Shown: positions 44,675-54,582, counted from the stretch's first letter. The stretch is 64,000 nucleotides of DNA from an uncultured Chitinophaga sp. (GCA_902168205.1 CABHOK010000007.1:62001-126000); one strand, 5' to 3'. Translations and numbers: made by a program. The notes: generated by a model from the letters alone, not told the origin.

Positions 44675-45361
44675 TTATACTAGTCCCTGATTTAGTATAG
44701 TCTCACATAGCGCCCAGTCTAATGGGGAATCTATATCTTGTGAGTGTAATTCGTCCATCACATACTTTTTCACTTTCTTAAACTCGTGAAGCGGTTGCTT
44801 ACACAATGACGTAGCATTGATCATATATAGCGAACCGTTATAAAAGTAGCTTGATGGAGCATCTTGTCTTCTCTTAAACGGACCTGACTTACTCTTCTGA
44901 AGAAATCCTTCCTGGTCTTCTTCAAAAATATTAAAGTAAGGGCTGTAAGGACTCACCCCCACGGACACAACCATGTCCAAAGAACTATTGTATAGCGCTT
45001 TGATCTCCTGCAAATGTTGTGCTTTGCGAAAAGGTGATGTCGGCTGCATCAATAAAACGGAATCATATTGAATTCCGTTCTTTTCATAAAAATCCAAAGC
45101 ATGCAGCAATACCTCGTAAGTACCTGCTGTGTCAGTAGCCAGCGATTCAGGTCTGACGAAAGGAACCTTCAAACCAGCTTCCTGAACGCATTCTATAATT
45201 TTGTCGGAGTCGGTTGAGATACATATGTTGGCATCATCTGTAAAAGTTCGTGCAACTTTTATACTGTGATGTATCAATGGAACTCCTCCCAATGGTTTAA
45301 TATTTTTAAAGGGTATACCCTTTGAACCACCACGAGCCGGTATAACTACTAAAGTCTTCAT
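44675..45361 (-). CDS. legF: CMP-legionaminic/neuraminic acid synthetase
   Basis: 228 residues. VIPARGGSKGIPFKNIKPL is the classical CMP-sialic acid synthetase P-loop-like signature, LMQPTSPFR the second motif, and DSPLDWALCE near the end provides metal-binding acidic residues. It transfers CMP from CTP to a nonulosonic acid. With LegI- and LegG-like genes just upstream and a bacillosamine pathway in the locus, legionaminic acid is a more likely substrate than neuraminic acid; the symbol reflects this inference. Confidence 0.8.
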   Translation of the reverse strand: MKTLVVIPARGGSKGIPFKNIKPLGGVPLIHHSIKVARTFTDDANICISTDSDKIIECVQEAGLKVPFVRPESLATDTAGTYEVLLHALDFYEKNGIQYDSVLLMQPTSPFRKAQHLQEIKALYNSSLDMVVSVGVSPYSPYFNIFEEDQEGFLQKSKSGPFKRRQDAPSSYFYNGSLYMINATSLCKQPLHEFKKVKKYVMDELHSQDIDSPLDWALCETILNQGLV

Positions 45362-46420
45362 TTATAGCTCAAGGTGTTTGATATCCATCTGTGCTTTGAG
45401 GAAATCCTGCTGATTGCCTATATCCAGCCAATAGTTGAGTATTGGGAAGTTCACAACTTTTCGTTTGTTACGTATCAGATCATCCATCAGATCGGTTGCA
45501 TTATACATACCCGTTTCTGGAATGAGATCCCGAAGTTTCGATCTCAAAAGATAGATACCCGCGTTAGAATAGTATACATAGGTTGGTTTTTCTTTGAGTG
45601 AAGTGACGTGAAGGTCATCACTCAATTCCAGCACACCATACGGTATATTTACATTGTACGGAACACTGGCCACACACATATCTGCATTAATAGCCAGAAA
45701 GTGTTTATAGAAATCTTCAAAATCAAGTGTCGTAAGGATATCAGAATTCATTACGAGGATATGCTCATGACGAATTTGCGGTGCTAGACGAAACGCTCCA
45801 ATTGTACCAAGCGGTTCATCTTCCTCAATATATTTTATATTGACGCCTTTAGACTTTCCATCTCCAAAATAATCCTGGATGTTTTTTCCCAGGTACTTGA
45901 TACTGATGTAAAAATCTTCGACCCCGTACTTGATAAGTCTGTCAATGTTATGCTCAATAATAGGCTTGTCTCCAACTTTCAACATTGGTTTAGGGGTCGC
46001 ATCGGTAAGCGGTCTTAAACGCTCGCCTCGACCACCAGCCATGATAAGCGCAGATATAGGGACAATAGCCTGTACTTGTTTTAAGTCGATCAGTTTAATG
46101 ATGCGCTCCTTTGAATCGAGTACCGGGAGCAAATTGATCTTGAGTCCTTTATATAATTTTACTTCATCTGCATTGATCTGGTCTTCACGAAGGAATCTGA
46201 ATTTCCGATTCATGTAAAGATTTACATTCTCGGATATCTCTCTACCCGACAGCAAGCCTCTGCGTATATCACCATCCGTTATGGTTCCCAAAAGCTTTCC
46301 ATCTTCATTGGTAATAAAGAGCGTGCGACTATCCTTTGAAGAGAGCGCATCTAACTTCTGTAAAGCCTGACGAGCATTGCTTTTGTCGTCTATTATATAT
46401 TCTCTAAAATCAACAAACAT
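45362..46420 (-). CDS. ptmE: CBS-domain nucleotidyltransferase, PtmE-like
   Basis: 352 residues. Two CBS motifs at about 1-120 (RTLFITNEDGKLLGTITDGDIRR-type first repeat), then a sugar-1-phosphate nucleotidyltransferase domain with LIMAGGRGERLRPLT, TPKPMLKVGDKPI and a metal-site MNSDIL. Such fusions, PtmE, make GDP-GlcN in the GDP-based legionaminic acid pathway of Campylobacter. Position between LegG- and LegF-like genes supports this. One base separates it from legF. Confidence 0.82.
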   Translation of the reverse strand: MFVDFREYIIDDKSNARQALQKLDALSSKDSRTLFITNEDGKLLGTITDGDIRRGLLSGREISENVNLYMNRKFRFLREDQINADEVKLYKGLKINLLPVLDSKERIIKLIDLKQVQAIVPISALIMAGGRGERLRPLTDATPKPMLKVGDKPIIEHNIDRLIKYGVEDFYISIKYLGKNIQDYFGDGKSKGVNIKYIEEDEPLGTIGAFRLAPQIRHEHILVMNSDILTTLDFEDFYKHFLAINADMCVASVPYNVNIPYGVLELSDDLHVTSLKEKPTYVYYSNAGIYLLRSKLRDLIPETGMYNATDLMDDLIRNKRKVVNFPILNYWLDIGNQQDFLKAQMDIKHLEL

Positions 46421-46429
46421 AGCCTATGT

Positions 46430-47554
46430 CTAGTAAAATAGTTGTTTTAACGAATTACATATCTTCTCGGCAGAGCCGTTCTGATAGTATATATTTTCAC
46501 CTTTGTAGTCACCTTTTCCAGCAATTTGCCCGACTGCTTTGAGCATTGCCTCACTGGATACAGGAACATTCACTACATTATCCGACTGCATCCGTCCTTT
46601 CTGGCGATCGCCTACATTGATTACGTATTTACCCAATGATGCTGCTTCAATAATTCCGCTGGATGTATTTCCTAATAGAAAAGCACAATGGTGTATCACT
46701 GAAAAATATCCACGCGTTCCCAGATTTTCCACCATTACTATATGGCGCTGACCTGACAGTTTTTCGATAAATATATTTCGGACTGTAGCCCCCAACGTAT
46801 CGGCATTCGGCATTGTAATAACAATCTGAAATTGAGACAATGCAATAAAAGTCTTTACCAATTCATTCGCATATCGGGTATTCTCCGATACATTGACGGT
46901 CTCCGGATGGAATGTTACCAATATAGTCGGTGCCGTCATGTCAATCTTCCATTTGCTTTTAATCTCATTCTTCGATAAGAAAGCAATGTCTGCCAGTGAA
47001 TCGAGGCTTAACGCTCCAACATTGTATATATGTTCTGGTTCGTCAAGCATTTGTCTCAACCTGTCTGCATAGGCAGCGGTTGAAGCAAAGTGACACCATG
47101 CCGCCTGTGAAATGGAGTGTCTGAAAAAGTTATCGATAGCGCCCAGAGTTTTTTCACCACCATGTAAATGGGCAAATTTTACACCGAAGGGAACACCCGC
47201 TGTTACTGCAGCAAACATTTCATAGCGATCGCCCAGGCACAGCACAATATCGTATAGGCTTGCATACGTTCCCCAATACTGAGAGAACTTCATCATGGTT
47301 AACGACATCGCTGTGGCAATTGCCTCAGGAGAATCACCCGTCAACAATGATTCGATCCGGGCATCAACAGCAAAACCCTCCGCTTCAATTGTCTTTAACG
47401 TATAACCATGAAAAGGAGACAAGTGACTTCCGAAGGCAATAATCTTCAAATTAAAGAATGAGTCGTTCTGCATCCTCTTTAGCAAAGGAAGATAGATACC
47501 AAAATCTGCTCTTGAGCTTGTCAGAACGCCTACTCTCAATGGAAGTGTTGCCAT
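46430..47554 (-). CDS. legG: Hydrolysing NDP-sugar 2-epimerase, LegG/NeuC-like
   Basis: 374 residues. RVGVLTSSRADFGIYLPLL is the NeuC/LegG start. CLGDRYEMFAAVTAG and HLHGGEKTLGAIDN carry the catalytic acidic and His residues, and GNTSSGIIEAASLGK is the nucleotide-binding turn. It removes the nucleotide and inverts C2 to give a free mannose-type sugar for the NeuB/LegI step. In a locus with 2,4-diamino sugar genes the LegG reaction is expected. It overlaps legI by 19 bp. Confidence 0.86.
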   Translation of the reverse strand: MATLPLRVGVLTSSRADFGIYLPLLKRMQNDSFFNLKIIAFGSHLSPFHGYTLKTIEAEGFAVDARIESLLTGDSPEAIATAMSLTMMKFSQYWGTYASLYDIVLCLGDRYEMFAAVTAGVPFGVKFAHLHGGEKTLGAIDNFFRHSISQAAWCHFASTAAYADRLRQMLDEPEHIYNVGALSLDSLADIAFLSKNEIKSKWKIDMTAPTILVTFHPETVNVSENTRYANELVKTFIALSQFQIVITMPNADTLGATVRNIFIEKLSGQRHIVMVENLGTRGYFSVIHHCAFLLGNTSSGIIEAASLGKYVINVGDRQKGRMQSDNVVNVPVSSEAMLKAVGQIAGKGDYKGENIYYQNGSAEKICNSLKQLFY

Positions 47555-48558
47555 GTCAATTTTTCGCCTGCCGCTAAATTCTTAGATACTTTCTTTCCGA
47601 TAACAAGGTCAATCAACATCGGAGATATACCATCTCCCGGACGTTTCATAATGAGGTCGCTTTTCGACAACACATCACCTTCCTTCTTATCAGTTGCTAA
47701 GTGTATACTTTTTCTTACCAGATTTTTATTAGGCGCTTCAGATGCTGATGCACGTTTTCTTCCATCGCCTTGCAATGCCAATTCAACATTACGAATTGAA
47801 CTCACCATGTGTGCCAGCTCATTAGGCTCCAACGATGCTTTGTGATCAGGACCCGGTAAATTACGATCCAACGTAAAGTGTTTCTCTATTACAGTGGCTC
47901 CGAGCGCAACTGCTGCTATAGGAATCTCAATGCCCAAGGTATGATCGGAATAACCGACACGAACCTTAAATGCATCTTTGATTGAAAGCATTGCAGCCAG
48001 ATTTACATCTTCAAAAGGTGTAGGGTATTGGGAGTTACAATGAAGTACTGCTATATTATCGATAAGAACACCAGCACCTGTCAAGACATCCAACGCCTGT
48101 TCAATCTCTCCCAGTGACGACATCCCTGTAGATACCAATACAGGTTTCTTTTTTGAAGCTATATGTTGCAGGTACGGATAATTGGTAATTTCCCCGGAAG
48201 GCACTTTGAAGAAATCTATACCTATAGAATCAAGAAAGTCCAAGCTATCTTCATCAAATCCTGTTGACAGGAATTTGATACCTGCCTGCTGTGCATATTT
48301 TTTAAGCGTGTGATGATCTTCTTCGCTTAACTCAAGCTTTTTCAGCATACCATACTGCGAATCATCACCATCATTGATGTTCTTTGCCTGATAAGCCGCT
48401 TTCTTCGCTTCGGTACTTACAAGTTTGTCAGCCTTAAACGTCTGAAACTTTACATAGTCAGCACCCGCTTTCGCTGCTGCATCAATCAATTGCTTTGCCT
48501 TCTCTATCTCGCCATTATGGTTAACTCCGGCTTCTGCTATAATAGTTACTCGACTCAC
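47536..48558 (-). CDS. legI: Nonulosonic acid synthase, LegI/NeuB-like
   Basis: 340 residues from a GTG at 48558 (VTIIAEAGVNHNG). The NeuB TIM barrel shows IEKHFTLDRNLPGPDHKASL, the Mn/PEP-binding block, and LVSTGMSSLGEIEQAL. A SAF/antifreeze-like C-terminal domain covers about 280-340. It condenses PEP with a mannose-type sugar to form a nine-carbon acid. NeuB, LegI and PseI are close relatives. LegB and LegG neighbours favour legionaminic acid. Confidence 0.87.
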   Translation of the reverse strand: MSRVTIIAEAGVNHNGEIEKAKQLIDAAAKAGADYVKFQTFKADKLVSTEAKKAAYQAKNINDGDDSQYGMLKKLELSEEDHHTLKKYAQQAGIKFLSTGFDEDSLDFLDSIGIDFFKVPSGEITNYPYLQHIASKKKPVLVSTGMSSLGEIEQALDVLTGAGVLIDNIAVLHCNSQYPTPFEDVNLAAMLSIKDAFKVRVGYSDHTLGIEIPIAAVALGATVIEKHFTLDRNLPGPDHKASLEPNELAHMVSSIRNVELALQGDGRKRASASEAPNKNLVRKSIHLATDKKEGDVLSKSDLIMKRPGDGISPMLIDLVIGKKVSKNLAAGEKLTWQHFH

Positions 48559-48567
48559 GATATTGGA

Positions 48568-49566
48568 TTAAAGATTGTAAATATCAGATTTATACCCTGC
48601 TATATTTTGAGGCTGACGGAACCACTCGATGGTCTCTTTCAATCCTGCATCTAATGAATACTTGGGCTTCCAGCTTGTGTATTGCATAAGTTTCTGATTG
48701 CTTCCAAACAATCTGAATACTTCACTTTTTTCCGGTCTAAGGCGTTGCTGATCTTCTTGAATCTTGATATCTGATCCAATCTGGCTTACTAATTTACGAG
48801 CCAGATCTCCTACCGAAATCTCAGATTGTGTAGCTATATTGACATCATGGCCTACCAATTCATCACATTTGGCAATTGCTACAAAACCTTCAACAGTATC
48901 TTTTACATAAAGCAGGTCACGTGTTGGTGTAAGATCACCAAGCTTTAAAGACGATGCACCATTTAAAAGCTGCGTTATAATAGTAGGTATAACTGCTCTT
49001 GCAGATTGGCGAGGACCGAACGTATTAAATGGACGAACAATTGTAATCGGCAAATTAAAGCTTCTGTAGAAAGACTCTGCTATACAGTCCGCTCCGATTT
49101 TAGATGCCGAGTACGGAGATTGCGGCTGACGCGGGTGACGCTCATCTATAGGTACATATTGTGCTGTACCATACACTTCTGAAGTAGAAGTAACGAGCAC
49201 ACGCTTGGTATTCAGGTCGCGTGCTGCCTGCACTACATTTAGTGTTCCTTTTACATTCGTATCAACATAGCTATCGGGTGAATGATAACTGAACGGTATA
49301 GCAATCAATGCGGCTAAATGAAATACGACATCAACTCCTTGCATAGCCGTACGCACCCCATTAGGGTCACGTATATCTCCGGAAAAAATTTCAAGTTTGT
49401 TTTTCAGTTCTTTTGGGAAAGTATCAATCCATCCCCAACTATTAAAAGAGTTATAGTAAACAAAGGCCTTTACTTTGCAGCCCTCTTCAAGAAGACGTTG
49501 CGTGAGATGGCTTCCAATAAATCCATCTGCTCCTGTAACTAATACTGTTTTATCTTTCAGTTCCAT
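48568..49566 (-). CDS. legB: NAD-dependent sugar 4,6-dehydratase, LegB-like
   Basis: 332 residues from the ATG at 49566 (MELKDKTVLVTGADGFIGSH); a TTG seven codons upstream is less likely. Extended SDR with GxxGxxG at about 12-18 and the catalytic YSASK in SPYSASKIGADC. STSEVYGTA contains the first catalytic Ser/Thr region. It resembles LegB, which forms a 4-keto-6-deoxy GlcNAc nucleotide. Together with the CapD/PglF-like gene the locus therefore has two 4,6-dehydratases of different type. Confidence 0.84.
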   Translation of the reverse strand: MELKDKTVLVTGADGFIGSHLTQRLLEEGCKVKAFVYYNSFNSWGWIDTFPKELKNKLEIFSGDIRDPNGVRTAMQGVDVVFHLAALIAIPFSYHSPDSYVDTNVKGTLNVVQAARDLNTKRVLVTSTSEVYGTAQYVPIDERHPRQPQSPYSASKIGADCIAESFYRSFNLPITIVRPFNTFGPRQSARAVIPTIITQLLNGASSLKLGDLTPTRDLLYVKDTVEGFVAIAKCDELVGHDVNIATQSEISVGDLARKLVSQIGSDIKIQEDQQRLRPEKSEVFRLFGSNQKLMQYTSWKPKYSLDAGLKETIEWFRQPQNIAGYKSDIYNL

Positions 49567-49594
49567 TTGGTATGTATATATATTCAAATAACCT

Positions 49595-50686
49595 TTAATA
49601 CTTTTCCTCTCTCAGTTCTAATGCATTAGCCGGTGCATTCAATAACTTAAATTGTTCCTGGTCTATATATTTATCCAACCACGGTTCACGTTTACCGAGT
49701 TCCTGAATCAACCTTAGGTACGCAACTTCAGAACCGTGTAATCCATCAATAGCTTCATCATCCTTTGAATCTAAACTATCTAACGAAGAAAAGTTATGCA
49801 CACGCAGGCTGTTTGCGCTAAACGCAGAGTCCAATTTCAATATGTAACCATATTTACCTGAATCTACCATGCGATTATAGATCGATGCAGGATATGGAGG
49901 TAGGAACATTGTCAATTCAATCTTATGATCGGCACAGTAATCAACAAATGATTTCAAAATTCGAATTGCATCTTCATTTACTTCATCTCCCCATTCAAAT
50001 CTGCTTTTACCTCTTTCAATTCTTTTCTCCATATCTTCAAAGGAAATCTTTGTTCCCTTCCTGAAGTCACGAATTATTTTCCCGTAGTAATAGCTTCCAT
50101 CATCTGTTCTGTATCCTGAATTCGTCATCATGGCAGTAAGACCATGACGGCCTTCATACTGAGCAATATTTTTCACTTGGATTTTCCCATCCATCAAGTC
50201 AGAATACACATCAAGTGAAGATTTACTCAGCATGTTCAATCCACTCATCTTAACATTATACTCACATCCTTCTTTCAGGTTATCCCAGTTTCTGTTGAAG
50301 AAGTATTGATCAAGCCCTAGTATAATGACGCGAGGTCTATAATTACTCTTATCCCATTCCTCAATTAAGCACGGTAAATCACCTACCCTGGAAATTACTC
50401 TGCCTCCGTTAAAAAAGGTATCAGGCTTCTTAAAAAAGAAGCTTCTTATCTGAAGCACACGGGAAGTGCCTAACGCGAGAACTTCAGGTTTCCGGGCAAG
50501 TATCTCATTAAGCTTATAGTCCTTTGACTGATCGCTATAGGCCAGCCCGAGCAAACGTCCCTGCCCTACCCGAACATTTGACAAATCTTTTAGCTCGCCC
50601 GAAACTTCCAAAATGATGTAAGGCAAAGCAAAAAAAAGAAGCACAGGCAGCAAATACACCAATACTTTGTATATAAACTTCTTCAT
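49595..50686 (-). CDS. SGNH/AlgX-like acetylation partner of the MBOAT protein
   Basis: 363 residues from the ATG at 50686, whose A is shared with the MBOAT stop (TGATG). One N-terminal transmembrane helix (about 5-27), then a soluble periplasmic domain. LALGTSRVLQ (70-79) looks like the SGNH nucleophile block with GTS, and DGLHGSEVAY near the C-terminus contains the Asp-x-x-His pair. Such proteins pair with MBOATs to put acetyl groups on polysaccharides outside the cytoplasm. Assignment is by motif and context only. Confidence 0.68.
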   Translation of the reverse strand: MKKFIYKVLVYLLPVLLFFALPYIILEVSGELKDLSNVRVGQGRLLGLAYSDQSKDYKLNEILARKPEVLALGTSRVLQIRSFFFKKPDTFFNGGRVISRVGDLPCLIEEWDKSNYRPRVIILGLDQYFFNRNWDNLKEGCEYNVKMSGLNMLSKSSLDVYSDLMDGKIQVKNIAQYEGRHGLTAMMTNSGYRTDDGSYYYGKIIRDFRKGTKISFEDMEKRIERGKSRFEWGDEVNEDAIRILKSFVDYCADHKIELTMFLPPYPASIYNRMVDSGKYGYILKLDSAFSANSLRVHNFSSLDSLDSKDDEAIDGLHGSEVAYLRLIQELGKREPWLDKYIDQEQFKLLNAPANALELREEKY

Positions 50687-52113
50687 CAAAACTGAAAGTA
50701 TATAAATTCCTCACTACCAAAAGCACCAAAGAACACGATAAGTATGACCAGTCCGTAGTATAGAGCTAAACGCAAAGCCGCATGCCTGCTTCTAACAAAT
50801 TCAGGCATACCGTTTCTAAACAACCATTCCAACAGTATAAAAAGGAATAATATTAAAATGAGTGACCGATCTAAAATCACCAGATTATTACTTGGCAACA
50901 ACGGATTCGTCCAGAAGCCCGCTATATACTCGAAGGCATCGCCTATATTTGCAGCTCTGAAGAAAATCCAGGCAAAACACGTCAATGAAAAAGTTACCAG
51001 GATCTGAAATGCCTCTTTAAAGGTTGGCAAGAAACGCCCTTCCGCTACTGTATCGGTGTGAACTCTGTTTTTACCGGATATGAGAAGCGGCAAAAAGTAT
51101 AATCCGTTAAGTGCTCCCCACACAATAAAGGTCCAATTAGCACCATGCCAGAAACCACTGATCAGAAAAACGATCATTGTATTCCGGATTGCTTTCATTG
51201 TACTTACCCTGCTTCCTCCCAGCGGTATATAGATATAGTCGCGGAACCAGGTTGTTAGTGAGATGTGCCAACGTCTCCAGAATTCCGCTATATCTCGTGA
51301 AAAATATGGTGTCCTGAAATTAACAAGTAACTCTATACCAAAAAGCTTCGCTGTTCCTATGGCAATGTCCGAGTACCCCGAAAAGTCACCATAAATCTGG
51401 AAAGCAAAAAATATAGCACCTAATGCCAGCTCAACTTTCGAAGCCGTTGCAGAGTTCTCGAATATCTGGTTGACAAATACTGCACAGTTATCGGCTATTA
51501 CTACCTTCTTAAACAATCCCCAAAGAATAAGTCTCAAACCATCCACGGACTGTGTATAGTTGAATTTCCGATCGGCTGTAATCTGTGGCAACAAGTGCGT
51601 AGCACGTTCAATCGGTCCTGCCACCAATAACGGAAAGAAGCTTACAAATAGAGAGTAATCTACAAAGTTATGAATAGGCTTAGCGTTTCCACGATATATA
51701 TCAATTACATAAGACATACCGTGGAAGGTGTAAAACGAAATTCCAACCGGTAGTACTATATTAATAAACACAGGATTCATCGTGATTCCAAAAAATGAAA
51801 GTGCAGCCTGCGTGGAGTCAGCGAAGAAGTTAAAATATTTAAAGAAGAAAAGTACTGCGAGGTTATTAAATATACTCAACCACAAATATAGCTTCTTTCG
51901 ACTCTCGGAATTATATATTAACAATCCGAACGAATAATCTATAATTGTGGACAACATTAGCAGGAAAACAAAGCGCCAATCCCACCACCCATAGAATATA
52001 TAGCTAACCAACAGCAACAGATTGTTCTGCCAGCGTCTGCTGTCTTTTAACAGCCAGTATAGCACGTATACTATAATTAAAAAAAGAGCAAACTCAATTG
52101 AATTAAATAGCAT
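50686..52113 (-). CDS. MBOAT family O-acyltransferase (AlgI-like)
   Basis: 475 residues with about ten or more membrane helices. Typical AlgI signatures: LPVGISFYTFHGMSYVIDIYRG (around 120-141), AGPIERATHLLPQ, FGYSDIAIG-like block YGDFSGYSDIAIGTAKL, FWRRWHISLTTWFRDYIYIPLGG and FLISGFWHGANWTFIVWGALNG with the catalytic His. It moves acetyl groups across the membrane for polysaccharide O-acetylation. Forms a translationally coupled pair with the SGNH-like gene. Confidence 0.93.
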   Translation of the reverse strand: MLFNSIEFALFLIIVYVLYWLLKDSRRWQNNLLLLVSYIFYGWWDWRFVFLLMLSTIIDYSFGLLIYNSESRKKLYLWLSIFNNLAVLFFFKYFNFFADSTQAALSFFGITMNPVFINIVLPVGISFYTFHGMSYVIDIYRGNAKPIHNFVDYSLFVSFFPLLVAGPIERATHLLPQITADRKFNYTQSVDGLRLILWGLFKKVVIADNCAVFVNQIFENSATASKVELALGAIFFAFQIYGDFSGYSDIAIGTAKLFGIELLVNFRTPYFSRDIAEFWRRWHISLTTWFRDYIYIPLGGSRVSTMKAIRNTMIVFLISGFWHGANWTFIVWGALNGLYFLPLLISGKNRVHTDTVAEGRFLPTFKEAFQILVTFSLTCFAWIFFRAANIGDAFEYIAGFWTNPLLPSNNLVILDRSLILILFLFILLEWLFRNGMPEFVRSRHAALRLALYYGLVILIVFFGAFGSEEFIYFQF

Positions 52114-52157
52114 CTGGTCAAATAAAAGTTATTTCATATAATCAAAAACAGCAATAG

Positions 52158-54578
52158 CTATTCCTGATAATAATCATTACCATTCTTCTTTTTCTTGCGG
52201 CCGTAGTAATATCCTCCATACTGGTAACCGTAACCATATCCATAGCTATAGCCACCATAACCATAACCAAGTCCTGATTTTCGAAGATCGTTGAACAGTA
52301 CACTTACACGAAGCAATCTGCCTGATCTGTAAAACTCATCAAACGATCGTAACGCTTCCTTCGGTGTATAATCCTGACGGATGACAAAGAGTGTATGATT
52401 AACATACTTTGATAAAACAAATGCATCTGTCACCAGACTCAACGGAGGAGTGTCTATAATAACATAATCAAACTTACCCCGTAAATGGTTTATCAGTTCT
52501 TCCATTGCCGGACGAAGAAGCAATTCGCTTGGATTGGGAGGCATCGGTCCACTGGCTATCAGGTACAAGCTATCAATTGAAGAAGCCTGAACGATTTCTT
52601 CTTTGTTTGCCATCCCTGACAAATATTGACTCAATCCGATCGTATTATTCAAACCTAACTCATCGTACAATTTAGGCTTTCGAAGATCCGCCCCAACGAT
52701 TACGGTTCGCTTACCTGCCAAAGCATATACGGTTGCCAGATTAAGAGTAGTAAAGGATTTACCTTCTCCAGGAATGGAAGACGTTACCATGAAAATTTGA
52801 TGGTCTTGATTTCCTGTAAAGTAATTGAGGTTAGACCTGAGTGACCTGAAAGATTCAGCCATGGCAGAACGTGGCTTGTTATAGACAATCAATGCATCAG
52901 ATGCCGGGTTATGCCCCACTGCACCAATTACTGGTGCGGACGTCATATTTTCAATATCGTCCTTCGACTGGATTCTATTGTTAAGAACTTCCAGCAAAAT
53001 AAATATTGATAGCGGCACCAGTAAACCTATACCAAGTCCTGTCATCAGGTTTTGCATGGTTTTAGGAGATATAGCGCCACCCGCCATTGGAGGGTTTACC
53101 ACAACAATATCGGACGTTGTAGATGCCATCGACAGACCAGCTTCTGTTCTTTTCTGCAAGAGAAATATATACAGGTTTTCACGGAGTGAATAATTACGCT
53201 GTATACCAACCAATTCACGCTCAGTACTTGGTAACTTGGCAAGCTGATCCTCTACTATCTTTATCTGATCGTTTATGAATTTGATATTTATCTTTTGAGT
53301 ACTCCGGCTATTTTCGATCGTTTTTAATATATCGGTTTTTAAGAACTGAATTCTTTTAAGTTTTTCCTGGTAATTCGGATTGTCTTCCAGCCGCAAAACT
53401 CCCTTTGTTGAATTGGTTTTATATAAATTAACCTGTCCTTGCTCTTCAATAAGCGATGTTATAAGCTTGGTTATTATTTCATCTGTAATGCCGACACTTT
53501 GAGGGGTAAAGATACCTTCGTACTGATTCTCCTCCAGTAACTGCGATATATAGGTAAAGTAATTATCTAATAACCTGTATTGGAATTTTTGATTTTCATA
53601 GTCCTGAAGTTTCAGGTATAGCCTGTTTGTTTCTTCAGCAAGCTCCGTGATAACGTTCCTGCGCTTGAAGTCTTCAACCTGGTCCTCATAGTGTTCAAGA
53701 GAATCTCCGATAACTCCAAGTTGATTATCGAGGAACTGTATCGCACGTGCCACCATTTTATTCTTCTTCTCAACATCATAGTCCTGGTAGCGTTCTATAA
53801 ACTTGCTAAGAAAATCTACTTCTTTTTGTATAACTGATCCATTGATCTCAAGGTCTACAACAGACGATCCCGTCATAGCCCACCCTATTTTTAACCTGCT
53901 TGAATACGATTTAGCCAATGATAGCGGATCATTGAATCTTACAACCAGCGTCTTGTTGAACAATTCCGATACATCAGCTTTTCTATTCACGCATAGCCGG
54001 TAGCCATTTATTTTAACCGTATCATTAAAATGCAGCGATGAGAATTCTTTGCCTGGCTGGTCATCATCGACTTTATACTGTAATGAATAGGTATTCTGAT
54101 CTACGACTTTAAAATAAAATGATCTGCCATAGGGCCGCTTGCCTTCGTTTGGAACAACTTTAATAGATACCGGAAAGTTAGGCTCGTAATACTCAGTCGT
54201 CTTTATATCTCCTTCTCTGAAATAGGATACATCAAAACCAAGTTCTTCCACTACTTCCTGAAGCAGCGGATATGATTTCATGATGTAAATCTCATTGTAG
54301 AAATTTCGGTATTCAGAAAGCAGCTCGTTGTTATATAAAAACTTTGCACCAACATTTTCCTCGCTTTCCCGAATAATGATAGATGCTTTAACCGGATATA
54401 TACGAGTGCTATAGCGGTTCATCAGGTAAGCAACACTAATACTTACAATAAGGGAAAGCAATATGATATACCAATAGCGTATAGCACGATCGGCTACCCG
54501 TTTAAAATTGATTTGAATCCCTTTGGAAGAGGTTGCAGGGGCTTCAGTAATATCTGGTATAGGAGCCTGGGTATTCAA
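52158..54578 (-). CDS. wzc: Wzc-type polysaccharide co-polymerase/tyrosine autokinase
   Basis: 806 residues; the start appears to be a TTG at 54578, four bases after the wza stop, with no close ATG. Transmembrane helix 1 (about 35-52), a large periplasmic coiled-coil domain, helix 2 (about 510-530), then the cytoplasmic BY-kinase: Walker A SSIPGEGKSFTTLNLA, Walker A' VGADLRKPKL, Walker B YVIIDTPPLSL. The tail is a Tyr/Gly-rich cluster (GYGYGGYSYGYGYGYQYGG) that is the likely autophosphorylation region. Controls chain length and export with Wza. Confidence 0.93.
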   Translation of the reverse strand: MNTQAPIPDITEAPATSSKGIQINFKRVADRAIRYWYIILLSLIVSISVAYLMNRYSTRIYPVKASIIIRESEENVGAKFLYNNELLSEYRNFYNEIYIMKSYPLLQEVVEELGFDVSYFREGDIKTTEYYEPNFPVSIKVVPNEGKRPYGRSFYFKVVDQNTYSLQYKVDDDQPGKEFSSLHFNDTVKINGYRLCVNRKADVSELFNKTLVVRFNDPLSLAKSYSSRLKIGWAMTGSSVVDLEINGSVIQKEVDFLSKFIERYQDYDVEKKNKMVARAIQFLDNQLGVIGDSLEHYEDQVEDFKRRNVITELAEETNRLYLKLQDYENQKFQYRLLDNYFTYISQLLEENQYEGIFTPQSVGITDEIITKLITSLIEEQGQVNLYKTNSTKGVLRLEDNPNYQEKLKRIQFLKTDILKTIENSRSTQKINIKFINDQIKIVEDQLAKLPSTERELVGIQRNYSLRENLYIFLLQKRTEAGLSMASTTSDIVVVNPPMAGGAISPKTMQNLMTGLGIGLLVPLSIFILLEVLNNRIQSKDDIENMTSAPVIGAVGHNPASDALIVYNKPRSAMAESFRSLRSNLNYFTGNQDHQIFMVTSSIPGEGKSFTTLNLATVYALAGKRTVIVGADLRKPKLYDELGLNNTIGLSQYLSGMANKEEIVQASSIDSLYLIASGPMPPNPSELLLRPAMEELINHLRGKFDYVIIDTPPLSLVTDAFVLSKYVNHTLFVIRQDYTPKEALRSFDEFYRSGRLLRVSVLFNDLRKSGLGYGYGGYSYGYGYGYQYGGYYYGRKKKKNGNDYYQE

Positions 54579-54582
54579 AGTC

